Of a stretch of 64,000 bases of DNA, positions 19,609-29,837 are shown one piece after another. A model generated the notes under the pieces. The model ran no database searches. It had not been told where the DNA came from and saw only the letters and a list, made by a program, of their open reading frames with translations. Source of the stretch: Chlamydiifrater phoenicopteri (GTDB lineage Bacteria > Chlamydiota > Chlamydiia > Chlamydiales > Chlamydiaceae); NCBI RefSeq assembly GCF_902807005.1, contig NZ_LR777658.1, positions 496,001 through 560,000 of the forward strand. The letters run 5' to 3'. Every line of letters starts with the position of its first letter. Position 1 is the first letter of the stretch. A program made the position numbers and the translations under genes.

Positions 19609-20216
19609 ATAGGATCTAGAACCGTAAGACAGAAAAGCTCTGCTCCTGTAAACGATTGAAGCTTTCTTTCTAGCTCTTTCTTATCATCCTCAAAGAATCT
19701 CTTTGAACAAATCAATAACAGAACATTCTTCCCACTAAGATCCCTTCTCCTGTTTGGCCTCTTTAAAAAGAAAAACCCTTTGCGTGCTTTGTAATACTTG
19801 GCTACTCTCCCTACAACTTGTTTCACAAGTCCCGTCACAAACCAACTATGTAATTCCACTCCTAAAACAATATCAGGACGAAACTCTTCCATACCTACCC
19901 TACGGGTAATAGCATCTATCAAAAAGTTCTGAGCAACAACTTTCCCTTGAGCTGCTTGAAAAAAAACTCGCCGCAATACAATAGAGGGAGAAAAAACAGA
20001 TCTCCACAAGCACGCCCTCTGCACCCCTAAACAATACATACAAAAAGAACCAGAAAGAACTTCTGAAAAGCACCTAGAGCAACGTCCTTTAGACGGTACG
20101 AAGCGACAAAACGTAATGCACGAAGGACATACAATATTGCTACTGCTTTCCTGACAACCATAACAAGTAACAGGAAAAAATAAATGTTTGAAATATGATA
20201 AAAAAGACTTACTCAC
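19605..20216 (-). CDS. ComF-like protein with degenerate phosphoribosyltransferase motif
   Basis: This 203-residue protein begins with paired Cys motifs of a zinc ribbon (CYGC...CPSC, then CSRC...CMYC), as in ComF. The following PRTase-like part is reduced. The usual acidic PRPP loop (Val-Asp-Asp-x-x-Thr-Thr-Gly) appears as LLLICSKRFFEDD, with no Thr-Gly. ComF proteins assist DNA uptake at the cytoplasmic side; here catalysis is unlikely. The start is GTG with a weak AGGA. comEC is also present in the window (53.6 kb). Confidence 0.7.
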   Translation of the reverse strand: MSKSFLSYFKHLFFPVTCYGCQESSSNIVCPSCITFCRFVPSKGRCSRCFSEVLSGSFCMYCLGVQRACLWRSVFSPSIVLRRVFFQAAQGKVVAQNFLIDAITRRVGMEEFRPDIVLGVELHSWFVTGLVKQVVGRVAKYYKARKGFFFLKRPNRRRDLSGKNVLLLICSKRFFEDDKKELERKLQSFTGAELFCLTVLDPI

Positions 20217-20353
20217 TACTTAATAGTCCTAACTACAACATCTTCAGAAAGCTTCTTTTCCAAAAAATCTTTAGAAATTTCTATTTCTAAAATCCGAATA
20301 ATTTGTTACGTTGTTGTTGTTTCTTTAGATAAAAGATACCGCGTACTCGTTGC

Positions 20354-21868
20354 ATGTTACGAAAATTTTTAGACCGATCCTTTCGTCTCGTTGAAAAAGA
20401 CAAGTTTAAAAAGTTTTTCCCCGTAGTAGACGCTTTAGATACCTTTTGTTTCGAACCCACTCATCCATGTTCTTCTCCTCCTTTCATTAGGGATTCTGTA
20501 GACGTTAAACGATGGATGATTATAGTCGTTTTCTCTTTAATGCCAGCTATTTTCATGGCTATATGGAATTCCGGGTTACAACAGGTCGTCTACCTTTCGA
20601 AAAACGCCAACCTCATGCAAGATTTTGTTCTTTCATCGAAAACTTTTTGGGGCGCATTCTCCTTTGCTTTTCGCCAAGGTATTTTTTTTAAAATAGTCTT
20701 CAAGGGCTTGCAACTTTTTATTCCCCTTGTCACCATAACTTACATAGTTGGCGGAGCTTGCGAAGTTCTCTTTGCTATCACAAGAAAACATAAAATAGCT
20801 GAAGGATTGCTTGTTACTGGCATCCTTTATCCACTAACTCTACCCCCTACTATTCCGTATTGGGTCGCTGCCTTAGGAATAGCCTTCGGCGTTGTATTTG
20901 CTAAAGAGGTTTTCGGAGGTACAGGGATGAACGTCCTAAACCCTGCCCTATCAGCAAGAGCGTTCTTATTCTTCGCTTTTCCAAACTGTATGACCGGAGA
21001 TGTCTGGGTGGGCGGCAATCCCATAGCTATCAAAGATAGCTTGCGTATCATAAATGCAGACGCCCATAAATCTCTCTTCGATGGCTTTTCTCAGGCAACC
21101 TGTTTGCAAACGCTCAATTCAACTTCCCCCCTAATCAAGCGAATCCATGTTGATGCTATTGCTACTAATATTATGGACGCATCTTCTGTTCCTACTCTGG
21201 ATTTTATCAAAGAGAAGTTCACTCTGTGGAGCCAAAATAACCCTGGAGCTGTATTGGGTAAACTCTCTATACCCCAGCTACAAGAGTTCCTGTCAGCACC
21301 TCTTTCTGAAGGCGGCTTGGGACTGCTTTCCTCTCAATTTGATTCCGCTTATGCTGCTACAGACCTCATTTATGGAACCGGGAAATTCGCTTCTTCCAAC
21401 CTCTTTTGGGGCAACATCTTAGGCGCCTTTGGAGAAACTTCTACTTTTGCTTGCCTACTGGGGGCTCTCCTCCTGATCATTACGGGCATTGCGTCATGGA
21501 GGACGATTCTAGCTTGTGGATTAGGCGCTTTCCTTACTGCCTGGCTTTTTAAATTGGGAAGCATCTTGTTCTTTGATGGTTACGGAGCTTGGGCTCCCGC
21601 AAAGTTTTTCATTCCCGCACACAGACACTTGTTTATGGGCGGCCTAGCTTTCGGTTTCATCTTTATGGCCACAGATCCAGTGTCCTCACCCTCTATGAAG
21701 TTAGGTAAATGGATATATGGAGCTTTTATAGGCTTTTTAACCGTGTTTATACGCTTAATCAACCCTGCATATCCTGAAGGGGTCATGCTGGCTATCTTGT
21801 TAGGAAATGTTTTTGCCCCCCTATTTGATCACTACGCCATAGGGAGATACCGGAAGAGAGCACAATGA
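20354..21868 (+). CDS. nqrB: Na+-translocating NADH-quinone reductase subunit B
   Basis: NqrB is a large membrane subunit of Na+-NQR. It carries a covalently bound FMN and part of the Na+ path and quinone site. The 504-residue protein has about ten spans. [11 protein letters not shown] holds the flavinylated Thr of the GETS motif, and [18 protein letters not shown] is conserved. It starts a four-gene overlapping run nqrBCDE; nqrA and nqrF are not in the window. Confidence 0.96.
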   Translation: MLRKFLDRSFRLVEKDKFKKFFPVVDALDTFCFEPTHPCSSPPFIRDSVDVKRWMIIVVFSLMPAIFMAIWNSGLQQVVYLSKNANLMQDFVLSSKTFWGAFSFAFRQGIFFKIVFKGLQLFIPLVTITYIVGGACEVLFAITRKHKIAEGLLVTGILYPLTLPPTIPYWVAALGIAFGVVFAKEVFGGTGMNVLNPALSARAFLFFAFPNCMTGDVWVGGNPIAIKDSLRIINADAHKSLFDGFSQATCLQTLNSTSPLIKRIHVDAIATNIMDASSVPTLDFIKEKFTLWSQNNPGAVLGKLSIPQLQEFLSAPLSEGGLGLLSSQFDSAYAATDLIYGTGKFASSNLFWGNILGAFGETSTFACLLGALLLIITGIASWRTILACGLGAFLTAWLFKLGSILFFDGYGAWAPAKFFIPAHRHLFMGGLAFGFIFMATDPVSSPSMKLGKWIYGAFIGFLTVFIRLINPAYPEGVMLAILLGNVFAPLFDHYAIGRYRKRAQ

Positions 21869-22824
21869 GAAAAATTTCCGTTAATAGCACAAAATACACC
21901 GTCATCTTTATCCTCAGCGTAAGCTTGTTCAGTGGGATCCTTCTCTCTTTTTTAAATCTAGCTCTTACCCCTTATAAAGAACGAGCTATCCTCTTTGATA
22001 GAAATAAGCAAATGTTAATGTCTGTTAAAGTTCTGGATAGTAAAAGCAGATTCCAGATAGCAGAGAACAATGGGTCTTTTACTCCAGCTATCTATAACAA
22101 AAAATCTATGCTTCTCGAAAAAGTTAAGAATCACGCTTCCCCAGTGTCTCCTGTAACTTTAGAAGATTTTTCAACAAAATTTGTTCGCCCCTTCTTTGCT
22201 GATAGATCGGGAAAAATTTTCTCCCCCGAAGAGAAAGGAATTAATGTTACAAAATACGAAAGGGAATTTGCCGATTCTCACTTGTTCCTACAGCCCCTTC
22301 TTCTCTTCTATGCTGTCTTAAAAAACTCCCCCAAAATAGGCGTTATGAGCGATCAACAGATTGTAGAAGACCCTTCAGTTATAGCCTCATTGATCATTCC
22401 TGTTTCAGGCTTTGGTTTATGGGGGCCTATATACGGATTTCTAGGTGTCCTTAATGACGGAAACACTGTTTTAGGAACAACATGGTATAAGCATGGAGAA
22501 ACTCCTGGACTTGGAGCTAACATAGCTAATCCTTCATGGCAAGAGCAGTTTTTTGGAAAAAAAATCTTTCAAACCATCTCGCCAGAAATTACAGATTTAG
22601 AAAAAGTTCCTATGGGTCTAGAAGTTGTTAAAGGAAGCGCGAAAGCTATTTATGGCACCTCGCCAAAATTTCTTTCTGCTGTAGACGGTATCTCTGGAGC
22701 TACCTTAACTTGTAACGGAGTAACAGAAGCTTTCGAGCGCTCATTACTCCCTTATCGAGGACTCTTACTATTCTTTAACCACCTAAATAATGCTAAAGGC
22801 ACAACTAAAAATGGCAAGTCCTAG
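21865..22824 (+). CDS. nqrC: Na+-translocating NADH-quinone reductase subunit C
   Basis: A 319-residue subunit with one N-terminal span ([20 protein letters not shown]) and a periplasmic flavin domain. [13 protein letters not shown] contains the SGATxT site where FMN is attached to Thr by Apb[10 protein letters not shown] and ETPGLGANI are family segments. It overlaps nqrB by ATGA and extends past the nqrD start. Confidence 0.95.
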   Translation: MRKISVNSTKYTVIFILSVSLFSGILLSFLNLALTPYKERAILFDRNKQMLMSVKVLDSKSRFQIAENNGSFTPAIYNKKSMLLEKVKNHASPVSPVTLEDFSTKFVRPFFADRSGKIFSPEEKGINVTKYEREFADSHLFLQPLLLFYAVLKNSPKIGVMSDQQIVEDPSVIASLIIPVSGFGLWGPIYGFLGVLNDGNTVLGTTWYKHGETPGLGANIANPSWQEQFFGKKIFQTISPEITDLEKVPMGLEVVKGSAKAIYGTSPKFLSAVDGISGATLTCNGVTEAFERSLLPYRGLLLFFNHLNNAKGTTKNGKS

Positions 22825-23455
22825 AAAATCCTATAAGAACTATTTCCTTGACCCATTATGGAATAACAACCAAATTTTGGTTTCTGTTCTAGGGATATGT
22901 TCTTCTTTAGCGGTGACAACAACCCTAAGCACAGCGATCACTATGGGAATAGCTGTCAGTTTCGTCTCAGCATGCTCTTCTTTCTTCGTGTCTTTGCTAA
23001 GAAATTATACACCTAACAGTGTACGAATGATTACCCAACTCATTATCATTTCCTTGTTCGTCATAGTTATAGATCAATTCCTACAAGCTTTTTTCTTCAA
23101 TATTTCTAAAACTCTTTCTGTTTTCGTGGGTCTGATCATTACCAACTGCATTGTTATGGGTAGAACAGAAAGTATGGCTAAAAATGTTCCTCCTATTCCA
23201 GCCCTTTTAGACGGCCTTGGGTCGGGTCTTGGATACGGAGGCGTATTAGTCTTTGTTAGCATTATTCGCGAATTTTTTGGCTTTGGAACACTTATGGGGT
23301 TCCAAATTGTTCCCCTATCTTGGTACGCTTCTGATCTTCATCCCAGCGCATACCAAAATATGGGTATAATGGTTTTAGCTCCTTCAGCATTTTTCATCTT
23401 GGGAACAATGATTTGGTTAATGAACATTTACAGATCAACTAACACTAAAAGATAG
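22811..23455 (+). CDS. nqrD: Na+-translocating NADH-quinone reductase subunit D
   Basis: A 214-residue integral subunit with six spans. [11 protein letters not shown] carries the Cys that helps bind the intramembrane iron centre with NqrE. I chose ATG 22811 ([12 protein letters not shown]) because related NqrD proteins begin this way and AAAGG lies 11 bases upstream; ATG 22790 would add seven residues. It overlaps nqrC by 14 bases. Confidence 0.94.
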   Translation: MASPRKSYKNYFLDPLWNNNQILVSVLGICSSLAVTTTLSTAITMGIAVSFVSACSSFFVSLLRNYTPNSVRMITQLIIISLFVIVIDQFLQAFFFNISKTLSVFVGLIITNCIVMGRTESMAKNVPPIPALLDGLGSGLGYGGVLVFVSIIREFFGFGTLMGFQIVPLSWYASDLHPSAYQNMGIMVLAPSAFFILGTMIWLMNIYRSTNTKR

Positions 23456-23465
23456 GGATATTAAC

Positions 23466-24272
23466 ATGCTAATGGGAGATTATTCTTGGTTGGGCCTCTT
23501 TGGAATTCTTATCCAAGCAGTATTCATTCAAAACATCCTATTATCAAACTTTTTAGGCATGTGCAGCTACCTGGCGTGCTCTGCTAAAGTATCCACTGCT
23601 AACGGGCTTGGCATGTCCGTAACTTTAGTACTGACAGTAACAGGAACTATAAATTGGTTAATACATACTCTCATTACTGGCCCTAGTGCTTTTTCTCGTC
23701 TCTCTTTCCTACCATCCACCATAACTTCCATTAACCTATCTTATCTAGAACTTATCGTGTTTATTGCTGTCATAGCAGCTTTCACTCAACTTCTAGAAAT
23801 TATCTTGGAAAAAATTTCTCATAGTCTCTACTTGTCCTTAGGAATTTTTCTGCCACTCATTGCAGTAAATTGTGCAATATTGGGGGGCGTTTTGTTTGGA
23901 ATCACTAGAAACCTTCCTTTTATTCCCATGATTTTCTTCTGCTTTGGATCAGGGGCAGGCTGGTGGTTGGCCATCGTGTTGCTTGCAACAATTAATGAAA
24001 AGCTTACTTACTCCAACATACCGACAAATCTAAGAGGCATGGGGATAGCCTTCATTACCACAGGATTAATGGCCATGGCTTTTATGGGATTAACGGGTGT
24101 TGAGCTAACTAAACCGTCTATAGAACCAGAGAAACCTCAAGAAACAACTGTTTCCCTTTTCTACAAAAAGACCCTCTCCCCTAATGAACCCTCTAGATTA
24201 TCTAAAATTCAAAAAATGCTTACGCAGGGCTCAAAAAGAAAACCAATGCAAAAATCTGTCAGCGAGAAATAG
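23466..24272 (+). CDS. nqrE: Na+-translocating NADH-quinone reductase subunit E
   Basis: The six-span partner of NqrD, with AVNCAILGG supplying its iron-binding Cys and IQNILLSNFLGMC near the N-terminus. At 268 residues it is longer than typical NqrE (about 200). The last 55 residues form a basic, Ser/Lys-rich tail (LSRLSKIQKMLTQGSKRK) that looks cytoplasmic. It is the last gene of the nqr run and meets a minus-strand gene 3 bases later. Confidence 0.94.
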   Translation: MLMGDYSWLGLFGILIQAVFIQNILLSNFLGMCSYLACSAKVSTANGLGMSVTLVLTVTGTINWLIHTLITGPSAFSRLSFLPSTITSINLSYLELIVFIAVIAAFTQLLEIILEKISHSLYLSLGIFLPLIAVNCAILGGVLFGITRNLPFIPMIFFCFGSGAGWWLAIVLLATINEKLTYSNIPTNLRGMGIAFITTGLMAMAFMGLTGVELTKPSIEPEKPQETTVSLFYKKTLSPNEPSRLSKIQKMLTQGSKRKPMQKSVSEK

Positions 24273-24274
24273 GT

Positions 24275-24592
24275 TTAGTCGATATACCTAGATATTACGC
24301 ATTTGTTTAACAAAAGAGCTAGGGCAACTCCAGCGATGAAGAATGACACAACAATCATCGCTCTCAAACAAAAGTTCACTACCATTCCAAAAAGAAACAT
24401 TACTAAAAAAAGATAGAATAGAGTAACAAGAAGAGCTATAGCAAAACTCCCTACACGAAAAACTACGCTCCAACACCTTTCAGAGGAGGAATTCCTCTGT
24501 CGATCTATTTCTTGCAGAAACGAGGGGCTTTCAGACGAAATTACTAAATTACTATTCTCTATAGTCATAAAACAGCTTTTCAAAGGGACCAT
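24275..24592 (-). CDS. Small membrane protein with a hydrophobic hairpin
   Basis: A protein of about 105 residues with two close membrane spans in its C-terminal half (SFAIALLVTLFYLFLVMFLF, then MIVVSFFIAGVALALLL). The polar N-terminus contains Ser/Glu-rich sequence. This topology resembles an inclusion membrane (Inc) protein, but the loop is longer than usual. The start is uncertain: GTG 24595, ATG 24592 or ATG 24568 (MTIENSN) are possible and none has a good ribosome site. I do not recognise a homologue. Confidence 0.55.
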   Translation of the reverse strand: MVPLKSCFMTIENSNLVISSESPSFLQEIDRQRNSSSERCWSVVFRVGSFAIALLVTLFYLFLVMFLFGMVVNFCLRAMIVVSFFIAGVALALLLNKCVISRYID

Positions 24593-24662
24593 CACCCGCT
24601 ACTTCTAAGCCAAGAAATCCGCCCCTCCATAACCTGACATCAGTAGAGTTTTTATCCAGGCT

Positions 24663-24965
24663 TTAACTTTTATTCCTCTCTATTAACAAAGACCTAGCCT
24701 TTTGACTAGCTAACAGGGAAGCTATCGAAAGACCCAACAAAACTACTGAAAGCACCATAGCACAAATCAAAGCCATTGTTTGTGTCGCTACAGTAGCAGC
24801 CACAAACAACCCAAATGAGAGTAAAGCTATGGTCACAACACTCACCAAAGAAGCTAACAAAGACAAATTCCTTGCTTTACTCGAAAGAGTCTTAGGAGAA
24901 ACAATTGTCGTAGTAATTGTCTCTGTGGTACCTGTTTTTGTCGAAATAGGAACAGAAGAAGCCAT
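24663..24965 (-). CDS. Putative inclusion membrane (Inc) protein, small
   Basis: This 100-residue protein has a Ser/Thr-rich N-terminus of about 32 residues suited to type III secretion. A bilobed hydrophobic domain follows (LASLVSVVTIALLSFGLFVA, loop, MALICAMVLSVVLLGLSIA) with a short basic tail. That bilobed hairpin is the defining feature of Inc proteins, which insert into the inclusion membrane facing the host cytosol. The host partner is unknown. It sits next to another hairpin protein, in a place where C. trachomatis has none that I recall. Confidence 0.72.
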   Translation of the reverse strand: MASSVPISTKTGTTETITTTIVSPKTLSSKARNLSLLASLVSVVTIALLSFGLFVAATVATQTMALICAMVLSVVLLGLSIASLLASQKARSLLIERNKS

Positions 24966-25024
24966 AATCCAACCCTAAAAAATTTGTAAGAGTGTACTAA
25001 AGATGGCATTTTTTTCTCAAAAAC

Positions 25025-25387
25025 TCAATTATTAGAGGATTCATATTTTTCTCGAGAGAGAAAGTTCTCCGGACTAAAAGGTTGGGGCAGCTTCAAAATT
25101 ACCAACCAGCCCTCTCCTTCAGGATAGAGGTTAATAAACTCTGAATCTTCTTTCAGAGCCTCATTGATTTTCAAAACAGAGCCTTCCAAAGGCGTTAACA
25201 CTTCTATAGCAGCTTTCGAAGACTCTAAAAGAGCTAAGATGTCCCCGCTTTTCAATAGTTTCTCTACAGAGGGTAAATCAACGTGTATAATTTCTCCTAA
25301 ATTTTCCCTCATGATAGCGCTTAAACCCATCTTTACAACATTCGAATGTATGGGTGACATCCAGACATGATTCTCCGAAAAGTACAC
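25025..25387 (-). CDS. gcvH: Glycine cleavage H-like lipoyl protein
   Basis: A 120-residue lipoyl-carrier domain. The segment ALLESSKAAIEVLTP is the beta-turn holding the Lys that receives lipoate. Chlamydiae lack a full glycine cleavage system, so the job of this H protein may be in lipoate relay. The lipoate ligase gene lies 3.7 kb away on the same strand. The start is GTG, with AAGGAG 7 bases upstream. It is 22 bases downstream of the PpiD/SurA-like gene. Confidence 0.85.
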   Translation of the reverse strand: MYFSENHVWMSPIHSNVVKMGLSAIMRENLGEIIHVDLPSVEKLLKSGDILALLESSKAAIEVLTPLEGSVLKINEALKEDSEFINLYPEGEGWLVILKLPQPFSPENFLSREKYESSNN

Positions 25388-25409
25388 TATTGCTCTCCTT
25401 GGTTGCCTA

Positions 25410-27512
25410 TTATCTACACATTAGATTAATAAGGTACTCGCCTAAAACTTCATTCATAAGCTGCTTTTCTATCAATGCAACTTGATCCACCTCTTCGACA
25501 AAGGCTCCTGAAGACAGTTCGCGAACGATGTAATAGTAAGGCCCCTCCTTGTCCCTTACTTGGATCGGGGAAGGCTTCTCAACATACTGCTCCATCTCAG
25601 TAAAAGAATCGAAAAAAGCTGGATCAGTTCGATATACGGTCATGCACATTTTCTCTGGCTGCCAGTTAATTGTTCCAGAACGCAGAACTCCTGATCGATG
25701 TTCTTCTAGGAGGGGGGCAACCCTTTTCAAAATCCGAACGCTCTCCTCATCTGCTGGGTATCGCTGTGCTAAAGCTTCTAGAATTTCTTGCATAGGAGAG
25801 AGCCCTTTATGATCAGCTACTATCGTTTTCAAAATATCCTTACGAAAAGCTTCTTTAAAGGAAACTATCTCTTCCTGATCAAACCGTTCTTCCACATCAA
25901 AAGAATAATAAGTTTCGCCATCCTGACTGAAACAATCGACATTATCTGTTTCATTCAAAACTTCAGCAAGAGCCGCTCCATTAGAAATCCCGTCCAAAGA
26001 AAAGTCTTTGCCATAAGAAAGAAAAATCTCTTTGCGAACCTTCTCTTTCCCCGCTAACTCTCTTGCTATCTCTTGTCTCCTGGAACGAATCATTTCTTTT
26101 TTAGAAAAGTTGTCTATCTTACTTCGAGTTTCTGTATCCAAAGTTTTTAAATCTACTTTACAATCACTAACATCTTTGTCATCAGCGATGCTTGATAATT
26201 TTTTAAAAATCTTAGGAAATTCAGCAAATAATACAGCCCTATTTTGGGGGTCTTTTTGCCACTCTCTGATTTCCGATACTGATAACTTAGATTCTAGATC
26301 CTTGGCCCTAACAGAAGAGAACGCTATCACGAAACGCCTTCCTACCAATCTATTTTCTTTCGCTTTCACGCTTTTTACTGGCAGATAATAGGATGGAATA
26401 TCCAGGACGTTCTTACCTGGAATCGCTGTTAATCTCAAATAAGTTTCGAATCCTTCCAAATCAGCTTTAGAATGAAAAATCAACTCCTTAGGAAATCGGA
26501 AACAATCTAAAACTGCCCGATCCTTTCCCATAGCAAAAAACTCTCTAAAGGGCTCATAATCAAAAGAAAAACCTCCCTTCACTAGGTCCAGCCCTCTTTG
26601 AAACATCACAATATGTTTATACGCAGAAAGGAACTCTTTTAATGAAACATTATAAGCCGACAGGTAACAAGAAATAAAATCTTCTAATGAAGAGCAATCT
26701 TTTTTCCCTACAAACGCATAAGCCTCTTTAGCTCGCGTTACAAACTCCCTTTTGACTTCTTTTTTCGATAGTGTCAATCCATGACTTTCACAGAACGAGG
26801 AAAATTTAACCACAACCTCGGCCAATGAGTTAATAAACGGAGCTCCAAACCATTCTGAAAGACTACTATAGCCGAATAATTTAAAAGTCTTATCTCTGGT
26901 CGCCACAGGGTCATAAGGAAGAGAGTATGTTCGTCGTCTATATTCTGCCATATCTTTGAGAATTGTGTATGGAAACTTTTTCTCTTCTGCAAACAGAGCC
27001 ACTCGAGCTTCATACCCTTCTTTCGATGCAGGATTTTTTATACTTTTAAACCTATGAAAAGCTAGGGAAAGTGCCGGGGCCGAGGATTTCCAAATCTCCT
27101 CTGAAGAAATAAAGGGGGCATCAAATCGTCGGTAAGGCTTATAGCTCATCTCCCGAGCAAAAGCTGGAAAGCCTTCCTTGGAATAGGTTGAAATAAAAAG
27201 AATTTCTCCCAATCTTGATGTTAGGATCTCTCGAGTAACAAAATTATCATTAAGAAAATTCCACCCTAAAGATTTACCGGAGAAAGGAGTCGATTCTTTA
27301 GAAAGATAGTTAGCGATGACTTGCAATGTCCTATAAGAAATTTTTTGACCTTCTGCAGTGACAAAAGCTGTTCCTCGTCTAATATCAGCCGAGTTACCTT
27401 TAGAATTTTCTCTACCAAGATAGCTCAGAGAAACCCCGAAACCGGAAACAAGCATAGCAGTAACCATCAGTACCACAACAAATTTCCGATTTTTGTAGAA
27501 AAAAGATAACAC
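25410..27512 (-). CDS. Membrane-anchored PpiD/SurA-like protein (CT283-like)
   Basis: A 700-residue protein with a short basic N-terminus, one span (VVVLMVTAMLVSGFGVSL) and a very long periplasmic region. The start of that region (GTAFVTAEGQKISYRTLQ) resembles the chaperone domain of PpiD/SurA, but no clear prolyl isomerase active site is visible. A role in folding outer-membrane or secreted proteins is inferred. I place the start at GTG 27512 because GGAGGGAG lies 3 bases upstream and the predicted topology is sensible; the frame opens further to a TTG at 27596 with no ribosome site. Confidence 0.72.
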   Translation of the reverse strand: MLSFFYKNRKFVVVLMVTAMLVSGFGVSLSYLGRENSKGNSADIRRGTAFVTAEGQKISYRTLQVIANYLSKESTPFSGKSLGWNFLNDNFVTREILTSRLGEILFISTYSKEGFPAFAREMSYKPYRRFDAPFISSEEIWKSSAPALSLAFHRFKSIKNPASKEGYEARVALFAEEKKFPYTILKDMAEYRRRTYSLPYDPVATRDKTFKLFGYSSLSEWFGAPFINSLAEVVVKFSSFCESHGLTLSKKEVKREFVTRAKEAYAFVGKKDCSSLEDFISCYLSAYNVSLKEFLSAYKHIVMFQRGLDLVKGGFSFDYEPFREFFAMGKDRAVLDCFRFPKELIFHSKADLEGFETYLRLTAIPGKNVLDIPSYYLPVKSVKAKENRLVGRRFVIAFSSVRAKDLESKLSVSEIREWQKDPQNRAVLFAEFPKIFKKLSSIADDKDVSDCKVDLKTLDTETRSKIDNFSKKEMIRSRRQEIARELAGKEKVRKEIFLSYGKDFSLDGISNGAALAEVLNETDNVDCFSQDGETYYSFDVEERFDQEEIVSFKEAFRKDILKTIVADHKGLSPMQEILEALAQRYPADEESVRILKRVAPLLEEHRSGVLRSGTINWQPEKMCMTVYRTDPAFFDSFTEMEQYVEKPSPIQVRDKEGPYYYIVRELSSGAFVEEVDQVALIEKQLMNEVLGEYLINLMCR

Positions 27513-27607
27513 TAGCTCCCTCCATGATAACACCCTTAGGAAAGTCGAGTGTAATCTATGAGCAATAATTAAGAAAAGTAATGCTGCTAAAAACAATGAA
27601 AAACATT

Positions 27608-29101
27608 CTATGCGGGCATGAAATTCACCTGCAAAGATCCCAAGATATAGTAAGTAGGATCAAAATACCACTCTACAGCTTGCTCACAGGATATCTTTCG
27701 ACTTAAAGACTTATCTTTCTGAAAGATCTTATTAGCTTTTCTAGCAAATTCTTTAGAGCGAATAACTATGACGCTTTCATAGTCTATGTTATGGCTTTTC
27801 TTACAAAAGTTGTAGCTGCCTATAATAAAAATTTCATCGTCTACCAACATGCTCTTCTTATGCAATTGAGTTTGATACATATCAAACTCGTAAACAGATA
27901 CAGGAAACGGCGTTGCCTGCATACACTGCTTTTTCCCCCACAAAGGAAAATCTCTTCCATACATTAGCGGAATATATCTTATACGGTTCCCCCACGCGTA
28001 ATTTGATGTAAGCTGCGGACTATTCTCATGAGATCCGTTGGAAATAATTTCCAAATTAACTCCACGTAGCACAGCATCGATAACAGAGTTAAAAATGGTG
28101 GATACGGGAATGAAGTACATCTGACTAAATTTTATAGAAGTTTTAGCTTCATTAATTAAATTTTTATACTCCAAAGTTATCGGGTTGTTGTCGCCATCAT
28201 GAGGCCCGCTAAAGATTACCTTAACATTCTCTACTTCTACTTCAACTAGGTCTGGAGAAAATTCAAATTCTTTGACAAATACTTCTTCCAAGAGCTCCTG
28301 AGGCGCTATACTGAGATTCTTTAAAACCTCTGGATCAGAAGAAAATTCTTCCGGATCAAAGAATTTTTGCATCAAATGATCCATATTCCTCTTCCACATA
28401 ACGAAGGATTTATGAAACTCTTCTCGCAACTTACTTCCCAAGAGGGTACTGCGTCCCACGACATCTTGATCTCTAAAAGCTAAAGGTCTAGCCATACCCC
28501 CTATCTGTAGTCGAGGGGAATTTACTACTTCAGGAACTTTATCTCCTTCAGTACACATAAAGTCCTCAAAATTTGTCCCTCCGATAAAGAAGTACTTACT
28601 ATCAATGATAGATAATTTGACATGCATTTCTATAACATTTGGATTCAGAATAGTTGGGGAAGGCATCCACCCGGTAAAAACATACTGAAAACGATCCCCA
28701 AACTTAACAGAAATAGCTTCTATGCGTTCCTTTTCCTCTTTGAAAAGAAAAATGGGCTGAAGTATTAAGAAAGCTTTGAAGGCTGGTTCTGCGATGAAGC
28801 GTTCCTCTAGAACTTGGAGAATTTTCAATAAAATCTCCCCTCCAGCTAAACAAAGCCCCAATTCTGCACTGTGTTTGGCTTCCTCTAGAGCTTTGAGAAG
28901 AATCTTAAACGTTTCCAGTCCATTATCACAGGGAAGAAACCCTACGGTATCAGCCTCACCCAATTCTTGGCTTTGCTCTCTATCTACAAACACTATCTGC
29001 CCAGAGGAAGAACTCTGAGGGAGAAGTAGAGAAAAAGTGAATATAAAGAAAAGAGCGCAGAAAAAAATTTTTTTCAAAGAAATATTCTGTGACCAACCCA
29101 T
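27608..29101 (-). CDS. Phospholipase D family protein (CT284-like)
   Basis: A 497-residue protein with a hydrophobic N-terminal signal or anchor (FFCALFFIFTFSLLLPQSS) and two HxKxxxxD motifs: HVKLSIID near residue 160 and HKKSMLVD near residue 418. Two such motifs make one active site in phospholipase D/cardiolipin synthase enzymes. Both catalytic motifs look intact. The substrate is unknown; the signal suggests export. It lies 16 bases downstream of lplA. Confidence 0.85.
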   Translation of the reverse strand: MGWSQNISLKKIFFCALFFIFTFSLLLPQSSSSGQIVFVDREQSQELGEADTVGFLPCDNGLETFKILLKALEEAKHSAELGLCLAGGEILLKILQVLEERFIAEPAFKAFLILQPIFLFKEEKERIEAISVKFGDRFQYVFTGWMPSPTILNPNVIEMHVKLSIIDSKYFFIGGTNFEDFMCTEGDKVPEVVNSPRLQIGGMARPLAFRDQDVVGRSTLLGSKLREEFHKSFVMWKRNMDHLMQKFFDPEEFSSDPEVLKNLSIAPQELLEEVFVKEFEFSPDLVEVEVENVKVIFSGPHDGDNNPITLEYKNLINEAKTSIKFSQMYFIPVSTIFNSVIDAVLRGVNLEIISNGSHENSPQLTSNYAWGNRIRYIPLMYGRDFPLWGKKQCMQATPFPVSVYEFDMYQTQLHKKSMLVDDEIFIIGSYNFCKKSHNIDYESVIVIRSKEFARKANKIFQKDKSLSRKISCEQAVEWYFDPTYYILGSLQVNFMPA

Positions 29102-29117
29102 ACCCGTCTATCCCCAG

Positions 29118-29837
29118 CTAAAAGCTACTCCAATGGCAGTACTCATAAACGAAAGACTCCTGTAAAGTTCTCCGAGCATCTTCTAACAAAGAACTTTGCT
29201 CATTATTATCGCCCAGTAGATAAAAAGAATTTTTCTGCGTTTTATCCAAGATATTATCCAAGACCTCTTCCTTGAGAAAGGGTTGGTAAAAACTTTTGCC
29301 TCTACCAGACAAGAACACACTCCCTTGGTGCAAAAATCCCTTTGTAGTAGTCCTTTGGGCTGCCCCCCCAATCTTTCGACCTTGAAAAAGCACATCGTAA
29401 CGAGAAATTTTTGCCATACAAAAATTAATATTGTTTTTTTCTTCCTCTTTATCTTCGACAAAAAGCTCTCCGGAGATACCAAAAGCTCTTTCGAGACTTC
29501 GAACAACTAATGTATTTACAGTTTGATAGTTATCTAAAACTCTTTGTGAAAAGAGCGGATGAGAGAACGATACCAACAAAGAAAAGGCAAAATCCCCGTT
29601 ATGGAAAACCACTCCCCCTCCGGTAGGGCGTTTAGCGTGATCGAGGCAAGAAAGAGCTTCAGTAGTAAAAACATCTTGAGGATTAACGAAGTATCCATAG
29701 GTCACGGGACACTCATGCTTCCACTGATAAAAATGCAAGAGGGAACTCGAAGGCTCCAAACAGTGCAGTAAATGAGCATCTATAGCCATATTTTTCCTTG
29801 CAGAATTCATTCCAGAGTCAAAAATTTTTCTTTTCAT
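29118..29837 (-). CDS. lplA: Lipoate-protein ligase A-like protein
   Basis: A 239-residue member of the lipoate/biotin ligase family, with KRPTGGGVVFHNGDFAFSL as the conserved RRxxGGG(A/V)VxHxxG-type motif. The essential Lys is in MAKISRYDV. The enzyme attaches lipoate to carrier lysines, possibly the GcvH or E2 proteins. It lacks the extra C-terminal accessory domain of E. coli LplA. It heads a minus-strand run with the phospholipase D gene. Confidence 0.87.
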   Translation of the reverse strand: MKRKIFDSGMNSARKNMAIDAHLLHCLEPSSSLLHFYQWKHECPVTYGYFVNPQDVFTTEALSCLDHAKRPTGGGVVFHNGDFAFSLLVSFSHPLFSQRVLDNYQTVNTLVVRSLERAFGISGELFVEDKEEEKNNINFCMAKISRYDVLFQGRKIGGAAQRTTTKGFLHQGSVFLSGRGKSFYQPFLKEEVLDNILDKTQKNSFYLLGDNNEQSSLLEDARRTLQESFVYEYCHWSSF

